From contig CAXKVR010000009.1 of NCBI GenBank assembly GCA_964058845.1, forward strand, positions 124,001-188,000: 64,000 nucleotides of DNA, written 5' to 3'. A program made the position numbers and the translations under genes. Position 1 is the stretch's first letter; each line of letters begins with the position of its first letter. The notes under the pieces were generated by a model. That model was not told the origin of the DNA. It did not search any database and worked only from the letters and a program-made list of their open reading frames with translations. Positions 10,698-23,492 of the stretch are shown piece by piece. This DNA comes from Carex sylvatica (Eukaryota > Streptophyta > Magnoliopsida > Poales > Cyperaceae).

Positions 10698-10739
10698 ATT
10701 TCGGAGGAAGACCTGATAGAAATCAGTAACTGTGCAGTA
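10698..10739 (+). pseudogene. RRM mini-exon remnant, unit 1
   Basis: This 42-nt stretch lies between an acceptor (aatttcag) and a donor (gtaagc at 10740). In frame it reads ISEEDLIEISNCAV, like the first helix and following loop of CID-type RRMs (V-T-E-E-x-L-x-x-x-F-x-x-C-G-Q-V). It would be exon 3 of the PAM2 gene, but exon 2 ends in phase 2 and this exon needs phase 0. Splicing from the donor at 8148 gives a stop six codons in. It therefore appears to be a decayed exon. Confidence 0.5.
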
Positions 10740-10837
10740 GTAAGCTTGTTTATTTATTTTGTAATTTACAAGTATCGTGAAAATATTTTATGTCAGAAAT
10801 TTGCTATAATCGGATTATCTTCTCTGTATTATTAAGG

Positions 10838-11540
10838 CCATTTAAGTTTTTGAGATGTGGCATTTTGAAGGGCCTTTTTTAGTTGGATTATAGGCTTCAT
10901 TTTTTTAATTGTTAATGGGGTACATGATATGTTGCATACTATAATTCATAACTCTCTTTTAAGATATTGGGACATACATAATGTGGTATATTATAAAACG
11001 TGAGTTTCGATATACGAAATTTCTTATTTCGACAGAAATGGAATATGCTAAAAATGTTGCAAAATTGTTTGAAAGAAGGAATGCCTTTTTATTTGTAAAC
11101 TAATTTTACATAGAAAACTCTAAGCTTAGAGTAGAAAAACATACTATTACATTAGAGAACATAATTGCTCTTAATAGAAATTCTCTCCTTTTATTATCTT
11201 ATTTATTGTTAAGAAAGTCACTCTAATTAACATAGAACCTCCAAAAAATAGGTGACAAGGGGTCAGGTGGTAAGCCGGCCACAGTGGAGAGGGGGGTGTT
11301 GCACTGGAGTGAAAGACAGACAGATAAATTTTGAGGAAAGGATTGTTCAGAGCGACAACTTCTTTTGAGAGAGACAAGGAGCTTGAGGGAGGAGAATCTC
11401 AGGGGAGAGATCAAATGATGCTGGGTATGAAGAAAGAAGGACGTTGTAAACGGAGAAAATGGAGAGTCTAACTGAGAAACTTATTCAAATTTCTATCCAT
11501 CGTATCTTCGACGCATTTGCGACTTATGATAACACAAATC
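10838..11540. repeat. Spacer block beta, unit 1
   Basis: This is the second, diverged copy of block alpha inside the same unit; the intron-like sequence at 10,464-10,560 likewise repeats 8155-8250. Other beta copies lie near 20,250, 27,865 and 37,304, and only a tail is left in unit 5 (about 45,100-45,260). Confidence 0.55.
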
Positions 11541-11648
11541 TTAAGCTAATCCAACTGTAGAAAAAATTTGTCTGCTTATATTTTTTATAAACTTCGCGTA
11601 TAATATATTATTTGAGTCTGATAATTGACTTTCAAATAAAAATATCTT

Positions 11649-12559
11649 AGCGCGTCCCCGAAGTATTTGATGTTTAACTTTCATTTTCAGCACTCATGAT
11701 ATCAGTGCATCTAAATCATAAACCTTAGTAGTTTTAACTCGTAACAACTAATTTTGTCTTCAAGCCATAGAAGAAAAAATTTCTTTCACCCACCTTTTTT
11801 TTTCTCTGATCATTATCATTCATTTTCTAATGATTCGTCATTAATTTTACGAATCTAAAAATACGAATATTTTTTAGTCGACTTTCTCTTTTAAATGAGA
11901 TCCGTGAAGAATACCTTTCGAGTTATATTTGTTACTTTCAGTTTTTTTTTTTCTTCAAACCAATTTAAAACTCTATTACAAGCCTTCGAATAATTTTTAA
12001 AAGCTCATATACAAGCGTGTAAACCTCATTAAAAAACTACAAATCTCTAAAATAAAGCTTATAAACCTCATGTACAAATAATGTAAAGCTCAACAATAAC
12101 ACTTTATGTACAAAACTCATGTACAAAGCATATGAACCTCATGTACAAAGCCGTAAAAATTATAATGATTTCAGACTGAGATTGAAAAATATTAAATTTA
12201 AAGTGCTCATGAGTTTTACTTTAAAAAAACGAATGACTTCAAAATAACTCAAAAGTATTTTTTTCATAGATCTTATTTGAAAGATAAAATCGAATTGAAA
12301 ACATTCGTCTTTTTAGATTCGTAAAATTCATCACGGGTCGTGAAAAACATAGATGAGAATTATCAGAGAAACAATAAAAAAAGAGTTGGTGAAACTATCT
12401 AGGTTAAGAATACAAATGCTTTCAGATAAAGATTTCAATTCTTGTGAGTAAAATTTTAAAAAGTTAGAAACAGAGCTTTAATTGTTTAGATATTAGTGCT
12501 CGAAATAAAGTTAGACAACATTAAAAAAAAATTCTGTTAAACTACTTGGGAGACGCGCT
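11649..12559. repeat. Long inverted repeat in spacer, unit 1
   Basis: The ends are AGCGCGTC and GACGCGCT. Arms of about 300 bp are complementary along their length (for example 'acgaatctaaaaatacgaat' on the left against 'attcgtctttttagattcgt' on the right). The core holds short repeats of the 'aacctcatgtacaaa' type. It may be a foldback transposon; no clear target duplication was seen. Confidence 0.6.
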
Positions 12560-13011
12560 CAGGCATGATGGCTCGGGAGACCATAACATTTCTTTATTTT
12601 ATTTTATTTCATTTTTATGATTTAGAATTAACTCTGACTGGCTTTAAGTAATTTTATTTTGTATATTGGCACCGCATTGTAGTATATAAGTGCACTATAA
12701 TTAGTGAATTCGTTGTGTTTAAGTCTTAAGATATTTGATTTTAGATTAATGTTAATATTTAACAACCTTCTCTTTCTCATGTAAGTGCTCCGTCTTTACC
12801 CATGTAGTTTTGGAATGTAATTTCTTTTAGGAAAGACTATTTTTAATAAATAAAAATAAATAAATAGGAAAGTCTATTTCTTTTACGAGGGTAAGAAACA
12901 AGAATTATGTGGAATGTTAATTATAAATTAGGAAAGTCTAATTATTTATAACGTGGGATACAAATTTTATTATTAACAAAACGAGGGGGTAGACATGTAA
13001 AATAATGTTAG

Positions 13012-13181
13012 AAATTTGGCAAAATAAATTGAACTTCAAACAAACTTGGTTGCTAAGATATATCTATTTCAGGATTGGGAGCTTAAACAAAGCGATAAAA
13101 ATGGAAAGTCAAGAGAATAAGTCCCTTGCTTGAGCTGTTATAAATAGAACACAAGATGGAAGAACTAGCTACGTTTCTCTC
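13012..13181 (+). promoter_or_regulatory. Promoter cassette A, unit 2
   Basis: TATAAATAG lies at 13139-13147. The cassette is nearly identical to the unit 1 copy. Confidence 0.68.
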
Positions 13182-13595
13182 TTTTCTCTTCACCATACTA
13201 CCACAAGCTTAATCCTTTTCCTGGTTCTCAGGTTTGCTCCGTCTTCATCCTTTTGCATCGTTTTCTCAAAATTTCAGATACTTTATATCAGGCATCTAAT
13301 AAATAATGTTCTTTGTCAAATCTTCGGTGCAAAATGATTGCTTTTGACAGACATTGAAGTAGAATTTTCTAGCTCCCTCAGAAAATTTTGTATGTTTAGC
13401 AAAAACCAAGGAACTCATGCATAGATTCTTGTTTTCTTAATTTTTATAGATTTCAAGGGGGGTAGGGCGCTGTTTAATTTGAATTTGAATCTTTTTTTTC
13501 AACATGTTTTTCCCATTTCCATTTAATTTGAATTTGAATCTTCTTTTCAACTTGTTTTAATTTGAGCATTTGAACTGTGATAGATAACTTGATCA

Positions 13596-14084
13596 ATGGA
13601 GGACCTATACAAACACGACTCGAACTCTTGGCTGACACGCACCCGCTTCTCTAAGACAGTTTATCACAAGCTCAACCCTTCACAAATACCGATCATTCCT
13701 AATTTAACCAAACTCAATCTTGGGTCCTCTAACCCTGGCTCTAACCTGGCATCTATCTCCATGCATGTCTCCCAGGACAACACCTCCAAGGCAACTCAGA
13801 CAACTGGTGAGGTGCAAGTGGAATCAGGTTCCAAGATAAAGAAAAATAACTTGGCCTCCAAGAAGGGGGCCATATCTGACGACATTTTTAAGGAGGTGAA
13901 AAAGACCGTCAGAAGCCGATTCATGCGCCCAGCACACAGAGAAAGAACAGTGAATTCATCTTCGAGTGAAAAGAAGAAAACTTCCTGGATGAAGAAGTAC
14001 TTCAACCGTGAGATACGCCAGGTGGTTGTAGTAGACAAATCCAGTGCAGTGCAGATGACTGGATGCGGGACGCCCAGAGTCTGA
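13596..14084 (+). CDS. Raf-like MAPKKK N-terminal fragment protein, copy 2
   Basis: This encodes 162 residues with the same three kinase-family segments as copy 1. It differs from copy 1 at Q25K, P26L and T160P. There is no frameshift and no kinase domain follows. Confidence 0.7.
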   Translation: MEDLYKHDSNSWLTRTRFSKTVYHKLNPSQIPIIPNLTKLNLGSSNPGSNLASISMHVSQDNTSKATQTTGEVQVESGSKIKKNNLASKKGAISDDIFKEVKKTVRSRFMRPAHRERTVNSSSSEKKKTSWMKKYFNREIRQVVVVDKSSAVQMTGCGTPRV

Positions 14085-15511
14085 ACTCGAAGTCTTAACC
14101 CAGTAGTTTTTCACAAAGAATTAGTTATTAAAATCGCCGGAGTATGTCACATTTGTGGAAGCATTTTTTTTTGTTAATCTTAGTAGCTATTTTAATTGGA
14201 AGACACCTTAATTTTGAACTTGCTTTCATGTTGTTTTGGTAATGATGTTCCATGTTTTTCTCTCTTTCTTAGGATGATACGAAGCTATCTTTTTTCTTTT
14301 GATGAGTGCATTGAACCAAATCATTTTTTGTGTGATGATGGGAGATCGCATTTTATGATGATATGAAATATTTTGTTTTTGTCACAGCTGAATAATTATT
14401 TTGTGTACTGACAGCAACCGGGTCCAATATCAGGTGCTATTAGATTGTATCTCATTTTTTATTAAAAAAATATTGTGATTGATTACACAATGACGTTTAA
14501 GGTAGAGATGATGCAACAGAGTCCAAATATTGGTAATTTAGGAGGAACTAAAGAACTCGGTTCTGATTCTGCTCTAACTAAATCCTTCTAGATATTGGCA
14601 AGTTTATCATTTGCACACAAAAAAAGAAAAAGAATAAAAAAGGAAATTGCATGCATCACTAGCCCAAAATTCATGGTTACAAATGTCAAGATCGGAATTA
14701 TAATTGCGCCTCACAAGAGAAAGACTATTAGATATATGTTATTACATTTTTTTCCAGCAACACTTTTCTAGTAATATTAATTTATTTTTATTTTGGATCG
14801 TCAGAGCACAAGGAAAATGACTAGTGAAGGATATTTTATGTGGCATATATATTCTGGAAGGGACATATTTTCTTCTTGGATAATTAAAACACCTGCAGAT
14901 TTTTTTTTTTGCTATTTTGAAGGATATAATATGAATAAGTTCTACAAGTAAATAAAATTAAAAACTAGCTATGTGCAAAGATTTAACCTATCAATGATTT
15001 CATTGTATTATCTTAAAATAAAATTTCATCAAACATGCAATTAGAACACACAATCACATATTAATCACAAATTAAAAGAATTATCCTTATTCATCGAGAA
15101 TATTTCTCTCTTGGCTGAGTGTTTCTCTCTATGGCCCATCTGCTCCTGATCATCTCCTTTTGATTATCTTGTCATCAACACTTCCACCGTTGATACGCGT
15201 GATTTGCTGTATATCATTTTTTTTTTCTTTCTATTTGTTTGGACCCTCATCATTTTTAGTGATTACAAACATATATTGGACAAGGTGTACAAATCTTCTG
15301 TTACAAATTTCCTTATCGAGATAATTCTTTTTTTCCAAAATGCTACTCTCATCTTTATTACAAAACATGCTCATTATCAGAAATTGTTAGATGAAACTGA
15401 TAACTAAGAAATTTATTTTGATTGGATCTTACCGTAAATAATATAAACCACAGAATTAGAAATTTGATCGTACTTTGAATTGTACAATAGAATGAATGAG
15501 GCGAGCGCTGA

Positions 15512-15775
15512 TTTGTCCGTACTACGGATCAATATTTTTTTCTCGAAATTCTAATTGTTGATCCGAACCATTTAAGATGGTCTCCATATTGATATGTATT
15601 TGTTAACAAAAAATTTGATATTTTTGAATTTTTTTACTATTTTTTTATATGGCTAGCAAATCAATGTTTCACATCAAATGATTTTCTGCCCATCTAAAAA
15701 AAAAACTCTGATAAATTTCAAATTTAGTTTACAAGTACATATTCATATGTAAGCCATGTTGAACGGTTTGACGGG
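15512..15775. mobile_element. Foldback MITE, unit 2 copy
   Basis: It is essentially identical to the copy at 6101-6363, including the shortened right end. Confidence 0.55.
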
Positions 15776-16197
15776 CCAATATGCAGTATGCATACCATTA
15801 TGAATAAAATTACAGTGCAACAGATATTTTTTCAATTAATACTATTATAAAATTAACCACATCATTTTTATTAATCACTATGATTTAAATTATAATGAAC
15901 TAAATACGGGCTTGTGTATTCAATTTCAGGGCCTGTAAAATTATTTAAATTATAAATATTATATTGAATGATAAAAATTCTTTATATTAGGAGAAGTATA
16001 TGAGCGGGAGGGTATGTATTTGGAAAATGAAGCATGTAGGGCATTGCTAAATATCACATAATATGAACTTATTCCATATACATATCCAATGTAAAATGAT
16101 ATTTTTACCATTGAGTTTATAATAATTGCGGTCTTATATGATTTGATTATATATTTTTAACATGAGAAGATATTTTTTGATAGAATATTTATGATAT

Positions 16198-16578
16198 GAG
16201 CAGGGATCAAGTTACAACAATTTTTGAGTTACAACAATAATTTTCTACATTTTCATAGTCCAAATCGTCGATCCAAACCGTTCAACATGATCTCCACAAT
16301 AAAATGTGCTTGGAAACCAAATTTTATAATTTTTGGAATTTTTTTACTATTTATTAAGATGGGTACAAAATTCAATGGTCTGAATTTGACTAGTTTTTGT
16401 ACCCATCTTAATAAATAGTAAACAAATTCCAAAAAATGTAAAATTTGGTCTCCAAGAATATTTTATTGTAGAGATAACATTTAACGGTTTGGATCAACGA
16501 TTTAGACTTTAAAAATATAAAAATGGTTTGTTGTAACTTTGTTGTAAGTCAAAAATTGTTGTAACTTGATCCCTCCTC
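16198..16578. mobile_element. Mutator-type MITE, unit 2
   Basis: It has the same ends, flanks and 9-bp target duplication as the unit 1 copy, so it was inherited by unit duplication rather than by a new insertion. Confidence 0.75.
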
Positions 16579-16917
16579 TTATAATATATAGCTACACGTA
16601 GCATACTGATAATAAATTCGACATAATTAAGTGATTTTTTTTTATCATTCCATAATAGCATTTCTATATATTGTAACAATTTGTGCAATTATTTTGTACA
16701 TATACACTAAATGATATATACATGAATGTTTGTATATTGAACGGGTTTATAACTTCTGTGCTAAATAAATTTCATTGAAAAATGATATTTTTTAAAATAA
16801 AAACTCGATAACTAATTTTATATAATTATAGTTTCCAATTTAGTATTAATGGGTGCTAGGAAGCAGGCACTAGCTATAGGCAGTACGCTGAAATTTGCAT
16901 ACAAATACTATTATTCT

Positions 16918-17115
16918 AAATTAGGAAACTAAATTGATATTCAAACAAACTTGATCGCTAAGAAATCTAGATTCAGAATAGGGGGACTATAAACAGAGAG
17001 ATAAATATGAAAAGTCACAGAATAAGTCTGTTTCACGAGCTATTATAAATATCACACAATGTTGAACTAGATTTCTATCTACTCTCTAAGTCACAGAATA
17101 AGCCCGTTGCCAGAG
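16918..17115 (+). promoter_or_regulatory. Promoter cassette B, unit 2
   Basis: TATAAATAT lies at 17044-17052, 63 bp before the ATG. Confidence 0.68.
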
Positions 17116-17563
17116 ATGACGACGATGAAGAATGAGTTTAAGCTAAATCCTTGGGCGGAGGAGTTTGTTCCACCTTCGCGTCGTCACCTCTCTTCCAATG
17201 CACCGGAGTTTGTTCCCCTGTCGTGTCGGCCCCTCTCCGCCTCCGCACCGGAATTCTTTCCGCGGGGCCATGTTTGCCATCAACCCAATACTGTTATGTG
17301 TCAACAATTTATTCAAGCTCAACGATCTCGTGCTCTGGCTGAGTCTAGTCATGCAGTAAGTTTGAAGCAAGCCATTGGCATCCATTATTCCAGTAATTGA
17401 AGAAATTGTACTCAATTCTCCTTGTCATTTTTTATTTTGATGATTTATTATCATTTTTTTTAATTAAAATTAGGGAAGTGAGAGCTCTGAGAAAGATGCG
17501 AATAAAGAAGCAAAAACTATGAGAACAATTTACGTCGGCGATATCATGTTGACTCTCGGGTAA
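17116..17563 (+). CDS. PAM2/RRM fragment protein, copy 2
   Basis: Exon 1 is 17116-17355 and exon 2 is 17474-17563. The predicted protein is identical to copy 1, with PAM2 at residues 9-19 and RNP2-like RTIYVGDI at 97-104. The intron differs by a single substitution near the acceptor. Confidence 0.7.
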
Positions 17564-20109
17564 GTCATCAATAAGCCCCAAAAACAATCGTATTTACATG
17601 TATTTTGTTATGTTACTTGGAACTTTCAAATGATTTGATAAAGCATGCCTTTGTTAATTCACTAGAGAGTTCGTGTAAGGAGAGGTGGAGGTAGTAGTGT
17701 AGAATGAGAGTTAATTGACTTCTATTTTTTTTTTTCAAAAGCTAGTAATGAAGTAGATTTTTGTTACTATAAATTAATTTATAGTAAAATGCTACATCTA
17801 TAACAAAGTTATAGTGAACCCCATATGTTTTGTGAAATTTTATACTATTGACCCATTCTTTAAAAAACGATACAAATAGAGTTGACTTTTGTTTGGGCAA
17901 TTTAAGTTTTTGAGATGTGGCATTTTCTAGTGTCTTTTTTAATTGGATTATTGGCTTCATTTTTTTAATTGTTAATAGGGGCATGTGGTATGTTATAAAT
18001 CTCTTTAAAGATATTGGGACATACATAATGTGGTATATTGTAAAACGTGAGATTGATGAGAAGGTACCGCGAGTTTCCATATGTGAGCTTTCTTATTACG
18101 ACAGAAATGGAATTTTGTAAAAGATGTTGCATAATTATTTGAAACAAGTAAAGCCTTTCGAATTATAAGCTAATTCCACATAGAAAACTCTAAGCTTAGA
18201 TAGAATACACAAACATAATTGCTCTTAATAGAAATCTCCTTTTATTATTTTATTGATTATTGAGAAGGTCACTCTAATTAACTAAGCACCTCCAACAATT
18301 AAATAGTTTAGAAGGGGTGATGTGGCAAGCCGGTTGCAGTGAAGAGGGGGGTGTTGCACTGGAGTGGAAGAGAAACGACAAATTTCAGGCAAATGGTTGT
18401 CGAGAGCGACAACTTCTTCGAGAGGCAGGGAACTCAAGAGAGGGAGAATCGTAGGGTACTGATCCGAGAATGCTGGGTATAGAGAAAGGAGGAGGTTGTA
18501 AACTGAGAAACTTATTAAAATATCTATTGATCGTATCTTCGGCTCATCTGCAAACTTATTATGATAGAACAAATCTTATGCGGATCCGAAGGTTGAAAGA
18601 ATCTGCTCACCAAATAGGATATATTGCTGACCTAGCGTACGCTAGCCTTACTCTAATTGGCTTTAAAATTAATGTATCAACTTGGCGCATAATATTTTAT
18701 TTTGTCTAAATTTTATGATTTAGAATTAACTCTAACTGGCTTTATGTTTGATTTTGTATACTTGCAATGCATTGTAATATATAAGTGGACTATTTTCTAT
18801 TTTTTAAGCATATATATTTTTAAGAGACTAATTATACTGAAATAGATTAAATTTGACAGAATTACCTCCTGAAAGATTTTTATCAAGACATTTTTAATTG
18901 TTGGTAATAAAATTTGTGGTATGCATGGTTTTACATCTTGTATATATAAATGAAACCTCCCATAAATTGTTGTCAGTAATGTTCGCACTTAAATTGTATT
19001 TTTATATAACTTCGCACCAAATATTTTATTTTGTTTCATTTTATGATTTCGAATTAACCTGATCTAACTTTAAATTTTATTTTGTATACTTGCACTGCAC
19101 TGTAATATATAAGTTGACTATTATCAGCGAATTTATTGTGTTAAATCTTAGAAAAATTAATTATATTTAATATTTTTTTCATAATTAACTATTTCTATTT
19201 TTAAGCACATTTTTTATGAGAAATTTGAGTTTCTTGTTCAACGTCATTATGTTGATTCTTAGCAATTTGTTGGAATCTGATTGGCAACATGCCGATTTAA
19301 AATTTTACAACCTAATCTCCTTACACAATTTCTTTTATTTTTAGTAATAGAAAATAATTACCTCGACTAAAAAGCCAAATGATTCATAGATATAACATGT
19401 TCATATATGCTTAGGTGAAAAACATAAATGATCGATATGATTAAATGAAAATCTTGTGCTTACATGTTTATAAACCTCTCTGAAAGCGAATGATTAATTG
19501 TATGAAACCATATAACGGAAAAGATATGCTCATGTTAAGTATTAATTGCCAAAAGCTTTTATAAAAAAGCTATATATTATGTGACACTGCAGATGTATGT
19601 ATTCATCAACTAAGTAAGATATTTGAGAGAACCAACACAATGCATATGAGCTGCATGCTCAATAAAATGGATGTATTACTCCATTTTTTTTTCGTAGCAT
19701 TAAGAAATAACAAACTAAATTTGTGGGATCAATTGGGAAATATATTGGAAAATAGGAACAGTCGAAGGAACAATTACAGGCTACTGGTCAGTACGAAACA
19801 TAATTTAATTAAAATGAAGTAATTAGCTAGTCTAGTAATAAGGGATGCTCATTATCTGAAAATAAAAATTCATATATGCCCCCAAAAACAATGGTATTTA
19901 CATGTATTTTGTTATGTTACCTGGAATTTGGAAATTAGTTGATAAATTATGCCTTTCTTAATTAACTTTATTGTTTGTATAATTAAGTCAAGGGATTATT
20001 CATTTTTCATATTAAAAGGGGAAATCAAGAGAAGAATAAATTATGTTTTTTTTGGTGTGTTATGCTTACAAATATGCAAATATGCAAATTCTTTATAGGT
20101 TAATTTCAG

Positions 20110-20151
20110 ATTTCGGAGGAAGACCTGATAGAAATCAGTAACTGTGCAGTA
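20110..20151 (+). pseudogene. RRM mini-exon remnant, unit 2
   Basis: It has the same 42-nt sequence and flanking splice-like signals as 10698-10739, with the same phase mismatch to exon 2. Confidence 0.5.
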
Positions 20152-21060
20152 GTAAGCTTGTTTATTTATTTTGTAATTTACAAGTATCGTGAAAATATTT
20201 TATGTCAGAAATTTGCTATAATCGGATTATCTTCTCTGTATTATTAAGGCCATTTAAGTTTTTGAGATGTGGCATTTTGAAGGGCCTTTTTTAGTTGGAT
20301 TATAGGCTTCATTTTTTTAATTGTTAATGGGGTACATGATATGTTGCATACTATAATTCATAACTCTCTTTTAAGATATTGGGACATACATAATGTGGTA
20401 TATTATAAAACGTGAGTTTCGATATACGAAATTTCTTATTTCGACAGAAATGGAATATGCTAAAAATGTTGCAAAATTGTTTGAAAGAAGGAATGCCTTT
20501 TTATTTGTAAACTAATTTTACATAGAAAACTCTAAGCTTAGAGTAGAAAAACATACTATTACATTAGAGAACATAATTGCTCTTAATAGAAATTCTCTCC
20601 TTTTATTATCTTATTTATTGTTAAGAAAGTCACTCTAATTAACATAGAACCTCCAAAAAATAGGTGACAAGGGGTCAGGTGGTAAGCCGGCCACAGTGGA
20701 GAGGGGGGTGTTGCACTGGAGTGAAAGACAGACAGATAAATTTTGAGGAAAGGATTGTTCAGAGCGACAACTTCTTTTGAGAGAGACAAGGAGCTTGAGG
20801 GAGGAGAATCTCAGGGGAGAGATCAAATGATGCTGGGTATGAAGAAAGAAGGACGTTGTAAACGGAGAAAATGGAGAGTCTAACTGAGAAACTTATTCAA
20901 ATTTCTATCCATCGTATCTTCGACGCATTTGCGACTTATGATAACACAAATCTTAAGCTAATCCAACTGTAGAAAAAATTTGTCTGCTTATATTTTTTAT
21001 AAACTTCGCGTATAATATATTATTTGAGTCTGATAATTGACTTTCAAATAAAAATATCTT

Positions 21061-21969
21061 AGCGCGTCCCCGAAGTATTTGATGTTTAACTTTCATTTTC
21101 AGCACTCATGATATCAGTGCATCTAAATCATAAACCTTAGTAGTTTTAACTCGTAACAACTAATTTTGTCTTCAAGCCATAGAAGAAAAAATTTCTTTCA
21201 CCCACCTTTTTTTTTCTCTGATCATTATCATTCATTTTCTAATGATTCGTCATTAATTTTACGAATCTAAAAATACGAATATTTTTTAGTCGACTTTCTC
21301 TTTTAAATGAGATCCGTGAAGAATACCTTTCGAGTTATATTTGTTACTTTCAGTTTTTTTTTTTCTTCAAACCAATTTAAAACTCTATTACAAGCCTTCG
21401 AATAATTTTTAAAAGCTCATATACAAGCGTGTAAACCTCATTAAAAAACTACAAATCTCTAAAATAAAGCTTATAAACCTCATGTACAAATAATGTAAAG
21501 CTCAACAATAACACTTTATGTACAAAACTCATGTACAAAGCATATGAACCTCATGTACAAAGCCGTAAAAATTATAATGATTTCAGACTGAGATTGAAAA
21601 ATATTAAATTTAAAGTGCTCATGAGTTTTACTTTAAAAAAACGAATGACTTCAAAATAACTCAAAAGTATTTTTTTCATAGATCTTATTTGAAAGATAAA
21701 ATCGAATTGAAAACATTCGTCTTTTTAGATTCGTAAAATTCATCACGGGTCGTGAAAAACATAGATGAGAATTATCAGAGAAACAATAAAAAAAGAGTTG
21801 GTGAAACTATCTAGGTTAAGAATACATGCTTTCAGATAAAGATTTCAATTCTTGTGAGTAAAATTTTAAAAAGTTAGAAACAGAGCTTTAATTGTTTAGA
21901 TATTAGTGCTCGAAATAAAGTTAGACAACATTAAAAAAAAATTCTGTTAAACTACTTGGGAGACGCGCT
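21061..21969. repeat. Long inverted repeat in spacer, unit 2
   Basis: Ends are AGCGCGTC/GACGCGCT. It has a 2-base deletion ('aatacatgctttcag', near 21,826) that recurs in the unit 4 spacer, which helps to trace unit descent. Confidence 0.6.
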
Positions 21970-22421
21970 CAGGCATGATGGCTCGGGAGACCATAACATT
22001 TCTTTATTTTATTTTATTTCATTTTTATGATTTAGAATTAACTCTGACTGCCTTTAAGTAATTTTATTTTGTATATTGGCACCGCATTGTAGTATATAAG
22101 TGCACTATAATTAGTGAATTCGTTGTGTTTAAGTCTTAAGATATTTGATTTTAGATTAATGTTAATATTTAACAACCTTCTCTTTCTCATGTAAGTGCTC
22201 CGTCTTTACCCATGTAGTTTTGGAATGTAATTTCTTTTAGGAAAGACTATTTTTAATAAATAAAAATAAATAAATAGGAAAGTCTATTTCTTTTACGAGG
22301 GTAAGAAACAAGAATTATGTGGAATGTTAATTATAAATTAGGAAAGTCTAATTATTTATAACGTGGGATACAAATTTTATTATTAACAAAACGAGGGGGT
22401 AGACATGTAAAATAATGTTAG

Positions 22422-22591
22422 AAATTTGGCAAAATAAATTGAACTTCAAACAAACTTGGTTGCTAAGATATATCTATTTCAGGATTGGGAGCATAAACAA
22501 AGCGACAAAAATGGAAAGTCAAGAGAATAAGTCCGTTGCTTGAGCTGTTATAAATAGAACACAAGATGGAAGAACTAGCTACGTTTCTCTC
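22422..22591 (+). promoter_or_regulatory. Promoter cassette A, unit 3
   Basis: TATAAATAG lies at 22549-22557. Confidence 0.68.
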
Positions 22592-23006
22592 TTTTCTCTT
22601 CACCATACTACCACAAGCTTAATTCCTTTTCCTGGTTCTCAGGTTTGCTCCGTCTTCATCCTTTTGCATCATTTTCTCAAAATTTCAGATACTTTATATC
22701 AGGCATCTAATAAATAATGTTCTTTGTCAAATCTGCGGTGCAAAATAATTGCTTTTGACAGACATTGAAGTAGAATTTTCTAGCTCCCTCAGAAAATTTT
22801 GTATGTTTAGCAAAAACCAAGGGACTCATGCATAGATTCTTGTTTTCTTAATTTTTATAGATTTCAAGGGCGGTAGGGCGCTGTTTAATTTGAATTTGAA
22901 TCTTTTTTTTCAACATGTTTTTCCCATTTCCATTTAATTTGAATTTGAATCTTCTTTTCAACTTGTTTTAATTTGAGCATTTGAACTGTGATAGATAACT
23001 TGATCA

Positions 23007-23492
23007 ATGGAGGACCTATACAAACACGACTCGAACTCTTGGCTGACACGCACCCGCTTCTCTAAGACTGTTTATCACCAGCCCAACCCTTCACAAATAC
23101 CGATCATTCCTAATTTAACCAAACTCAATCTTGGGTCCTCTAACCCTAGCTCTCACCGGGCATCTATCTCCATGCACGTCTCCCAGGACAACACCACCAA
23201 GGCAACTCAGACAACTGGTGAGGTGCAAGTGAAATCAGGCTCCAAGATAAAGAAAAATAACCTGGCCTCCAAGAAGGGCGCCATATCTGACATTTTTAAG
23301 GAGGTGAAAAAGACCGTCAGAAGCCAATTCATGCGCCCAGCACCCAGAGAAAGAACAGTGAATTCATCTTCGAGTGAAAAGAAGAAAACTTCCTGGATGA
23401 AGAAGTACTTCAACCGTGAGATACGCCAGGTGGTTGTATTGGACAAATCCAGTGCAGTGCAGATGACTGGATGCGGGATGACCAGAGTCTGA
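23007..23492 (+). CDS. Raf-like MAPKKK N-terminal fragment protein, copy 3
   Basis: This encodes 161 residues. Relative to copy 1 it has G48S, N50H, L51R, S64T, E76K, loss of one Asp at 95/96 (in-frame 3-base deletion), R108Q, H114P, V146L and T159M. The N-terminal SNSWLTRTRFSKTVYH and the WMKKYF segment are kept. Confidence 0.68.
   Translation: MEDLYKHDSNSWLTRTRFSKTVYHQPNPSQIPIIPNLTKLNLGSSNPSSHRASISMHVSQDNTTKATQTTGEVQVKSGSKIKKNNLASKKGAISDIFKEVKKTVRSQFMRPAPRERTVNSSSSEKKKTSWMKKYFNREIRQVVVLDKSSAVQMTGCGMTRV

Larger units (their letters stand above)
4124..12970 (+). repeat. Tandem array unit 1 (about 8.85 kb)
   Basis: The order is: promoter cassette A, Raf-like fragment gene, foldback MITE, Mutator-type MITE, promoter cassette B, PAM2/RRM fragment gene, duplicated spacer blocks alpha and beta, RRM mini-exon remnant, long inverted repeat. 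Relative to unit 2 it lacks about 565 bp between 5529 and 5530. The rest is nearly identical to unit 2, which points to recent duplication or gene conversion. Confidence 0.9.
12971..22380 (+). repeat. Tandem array unit 2 (about 9.4 kb)
   Basis: This is the complete long-type unit, with the same order as unit 1 and without its 565-bp deletion. The extra segment (about 14,360-14,925) lies downstream of the Raf-like gene. Confidence 0.9.

Noticed and set aside
14490..14591. 33-codon ORF starting MTFKVEMMQQSPN downstream of the Raf-like gene in units 2-5
   Set aside because: It is short, eroded in unit 6 and deleted in unit 1. No kinase-like or other motif was seen.
15204..15407. 67-codon hydrophobic ORF repeated in five units (also at 5747, 24605, 32230, 41585)
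   Set aside because: It is conserved only because the units are recent duplicates. It begins in a T-rich run that varies in length between units, its equivalent is broken by stops in units 0 and 6, and it has no recognisable family.
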